From contig NZ_JAQOMS010000002.1 of assembly GCF_028401425.1 (NCBI RefSeq), positions 186,001 through 250,000 of the forward strand: DNA of 64,000 bases, read 5' to 3'. A program made the translations under genes and the position numbers. This document shows, one piece after another, positions 62,306 to 64,000 of this stretch (within the stretch, counting starts at the first letter, position 1; every line of letters begins with the position of its first letter). Source of the stretch: Psychrosphaera algicola. Lineage in GTDB: Bacteria; Pseudomonadota; Gammaproteobacteria; Enterobacterales; Alteromonadaceae. The notes beneath the pieces were generated by a model. That model was not told the origin of the DNA and made no database searches. It saw only the letters and a program-made list of their open reading frames with translations.

Positions 62306-64000
62306 ATGAATAAGAAAAGCGTTAGATATACTAGTTTGGCATTAGCCATTAGCGCTGCACTTTCAAGTGCGAATGCGTTTTCAGCTGAACCAACAAAAGA
62401 AAAAAAGAGGCACTGGAAGTCATTGAAGTAACTGCTCGTAAAACAGTAGAAAATATTCAAAAAGTTCCAGTCGCATTAACGTCTGTAAGTGCGTCGGATT
62501 TAGCTGAGGCTGGTATTTCTGTTATCACCGAGATTCAGCGCTATTCGCCAAATACAACACTACAAACAAGCCGTGGTACGAACTCAACATTAACGGCTTT
62601 CATTCGTGGTGTCGGACAACAGGATCCGCTTTGGGGATATGAGCCATGGGGTCGGCATTTACATCGATGACGTTTACATGGCGCGCCCACAAGGTGCCGT
62701 TCTTGATCTGCTTGATGTGAGCAGAATTGAAGTATTGCGGGGACCGCAAGGAACCTTATATGGTAAAAATACCATTGGTGGTGCCATTAAATACGTTACG
62801 AATGAAATGTCAGGCGATAAAGAATTTAATATTGAAGGCACATTAGGTAGCTATAACCAAACAGACATCAAAGTTACAGGTCAAATGCCTTTAATTGAAG
62901 ACAAACTTTACGTTGGATTTGGTCATGCAGATCTTAGCCGTGATGGGTTTGGCGAATTTATTATTGCGCCAACCGGCTAGGACAAAGAAAACTACAATAA
63001 AGATCTGTCGGCAACTCGTTTAACCCTTGAGTATCACGCAACGGATGATTTGTTTTTCCGTTTAGCGTGGGATAAAACTGTTGATGATTCAAACGCGAAA
63101 GGCGGACATCGTTTATTGCCGAGTCTTATTGACACCAATCCGGCAGCAACCAATATATATGATTCGAATACCAATATGCCAACTTGGAATAGTGTTGAGC
63201 TCGAAGGTATAAGTTTCATGGCTCGTTATGATATTAACAATAATACTTCGATTAAATATATCGGCTCTTCTAGAGAAAGTTATTCTGAAACCAATATCGA
63301 TTTTGACAACACGGCAACAGATATTTTTGATGTTCCAGCCATTTATGACGATGAGAACTCGAGTCATGAATTACAGTTATCTCATACTGGTGATGATTAT
63401 ACGGTAGTGGGTGGTTTGTTTATGTCTGATGCGACGTCGTGTGGACATTATGACGCAATTTTGGGGCATTTGGGCAGAGTATTTGGCGCAAGTTCATTTA
63501 CACGAGAAGTTACCGGATGTAACAACAGCGATAGTGTTGCGGCATACGCTCAAGGTAGCTACAACATTTCTGATAAATTATCGTTAACAGTTGGTGCTCG
63601 ATATACAACTGAAGAGAAAACTGCATTTGTTAATAACACGGTCCACTGGGGAGAACATTACCCAGAATCTGGCTGGACTGACGGCTATGTGAGACCTGCA
63701 GACTTACCTGAAACGATGACATTGGGTATGGATACCAATGGAGATGATGTGCTCGACAGTGCAAAATCAGCAGATTGGTCTCGTTTTACTCCACGTATTG
63801 GTGTGGAATATCAAGCAGATGCTAAAACTATGTATTTTGCGAGCTACTCACAAGGGTTTAAGTCAGGTACATTTAATCCTCGTGCAGAAGGTAACGAAGA
63901 AGCTGCAGATCCAGAAGTTGTTGATTCAATTGAATTTGGTATGAAAAAGATTGGAACGACGTATTGAGAACTAATATCACGGTATTTTCAATCGACCATA
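62306..64000 (+). CDS. TonB-dependent receptor (right edge truncated)
   Basis: At least 565 residues visible. MNKKSVRYTSLALAISAALSSANAFSA is a signal peptide; EALEVIEVTARKTVENIQKVPVALTSVSA is the TonB-box/plug start; FIRGVGQQDPLWGYEPGVGIYIDDVYMARPQG, SRIEVLRGPQGTLYGKNTIGGAIKYVT is the classic plug consensus of FecA/iron-type receptors. The barrel continues past 63960 (DWNDVLRTNITVFSID). Breaks: A7 at 62400-62406, CCATGG 62644-62649, TAG in GGCTAGGAC (62977-62981, CAG expected), and A5 at 63944-63948. Ligand unknown. It follows the secreted esterase by 135 bases; import of an esterase product is a possible link. Confidence 0.88.

Overview
This window is chromosomal DNA from an AT-rich marine gammaproteobacterium, most likely Alteromonadales (a Colwellia, Thalassotalea or Pseudoalteromonas-type organism). 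The pointers are two large TonB-dependent receptors, several LysR regulators, small Alteromonadales/Vibrio-type proteins (VF530, DUF1244 and DUF2986 families), EfpL, and large cadherin/Ig-type lipoproteins. No rRNA, tRNA, CRISPR array, transposase, integrase or phage gene was seen. The left and right edges cut a TetR gene and a TonB receptor.

About thirty genes appear broken by frameshifts or TAG stops, but the breaks are not random. Roughly 26 lie in A/T runs that are one base too short. About 22 lie where the protein family demands a CCAGG or CCTGG site and the text shows CTAGG, CCTAGG, CCAAGG, CCTTGG or similar. This is the error pattern of long-read (nanopore-type) consensus from DNA methylated at CCWGG. 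The breaks are therefore read as artefacts, genes are given at reconstructed full length, and the source strain is inferred to carry a Dcm-like cytosine methyltransferase.

Layout. 1-4.3 kb: TetR end, haloacid dehalogenase and an AhpD-like protein divergent over a twin palindromic operator, a FrnE-type DsbA protein and a PhoD-like phosphatase. 4.3-9.8 kb: a LysR regulator divergent from a row of electrophile and peroxide detoxification enzymes (DJ-1/PfpI protein, iron alcohol dehydrogenase, Ohr, CurA-type reductase, GST). 9.9-20.2 kb: membrane protein, Ig-repeat lipoprotein, quinone reductase/LysR pair, SDR, luciferase-like oxidoreductase, RsgA-like GTPase and a SatD-DUF3307 pair. 20.4-27.1 kb: a trehalose locus (TonB receptor, LacI regulator, MFS permease, GH37 trehalase) with three matching LacI-type operators. 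27.1-42.9 kb: secreted MVL-type lectin, LysR/ppc, small conserved proteins, a binding protein coupled to a hybrid histidine kinase, efpL, an aldo/keto reductase, a c-di-GMP phosphodiesterase and a YjeH/Lrp pair. 43-51 kb: a tripartite RND efflux operon, dienelactone hydrolase and M14 peptidase. 51-64 kb: Tas-like reductase, nitroreductase, giant cadherin-like lipoprotein, FMN reductase, CPA2 antiporter, RhlE helicase, GIY-YIG protein, secreted esterase and a second TonB receptor.

Functionally the window combines sugar uptake with stress detoxification and efflux. No complete known defence system is present. The least explained pieces are the SatD-DUF3307 couple, the binding-protein/kinase couple and the lectin beside the trehalose genes.
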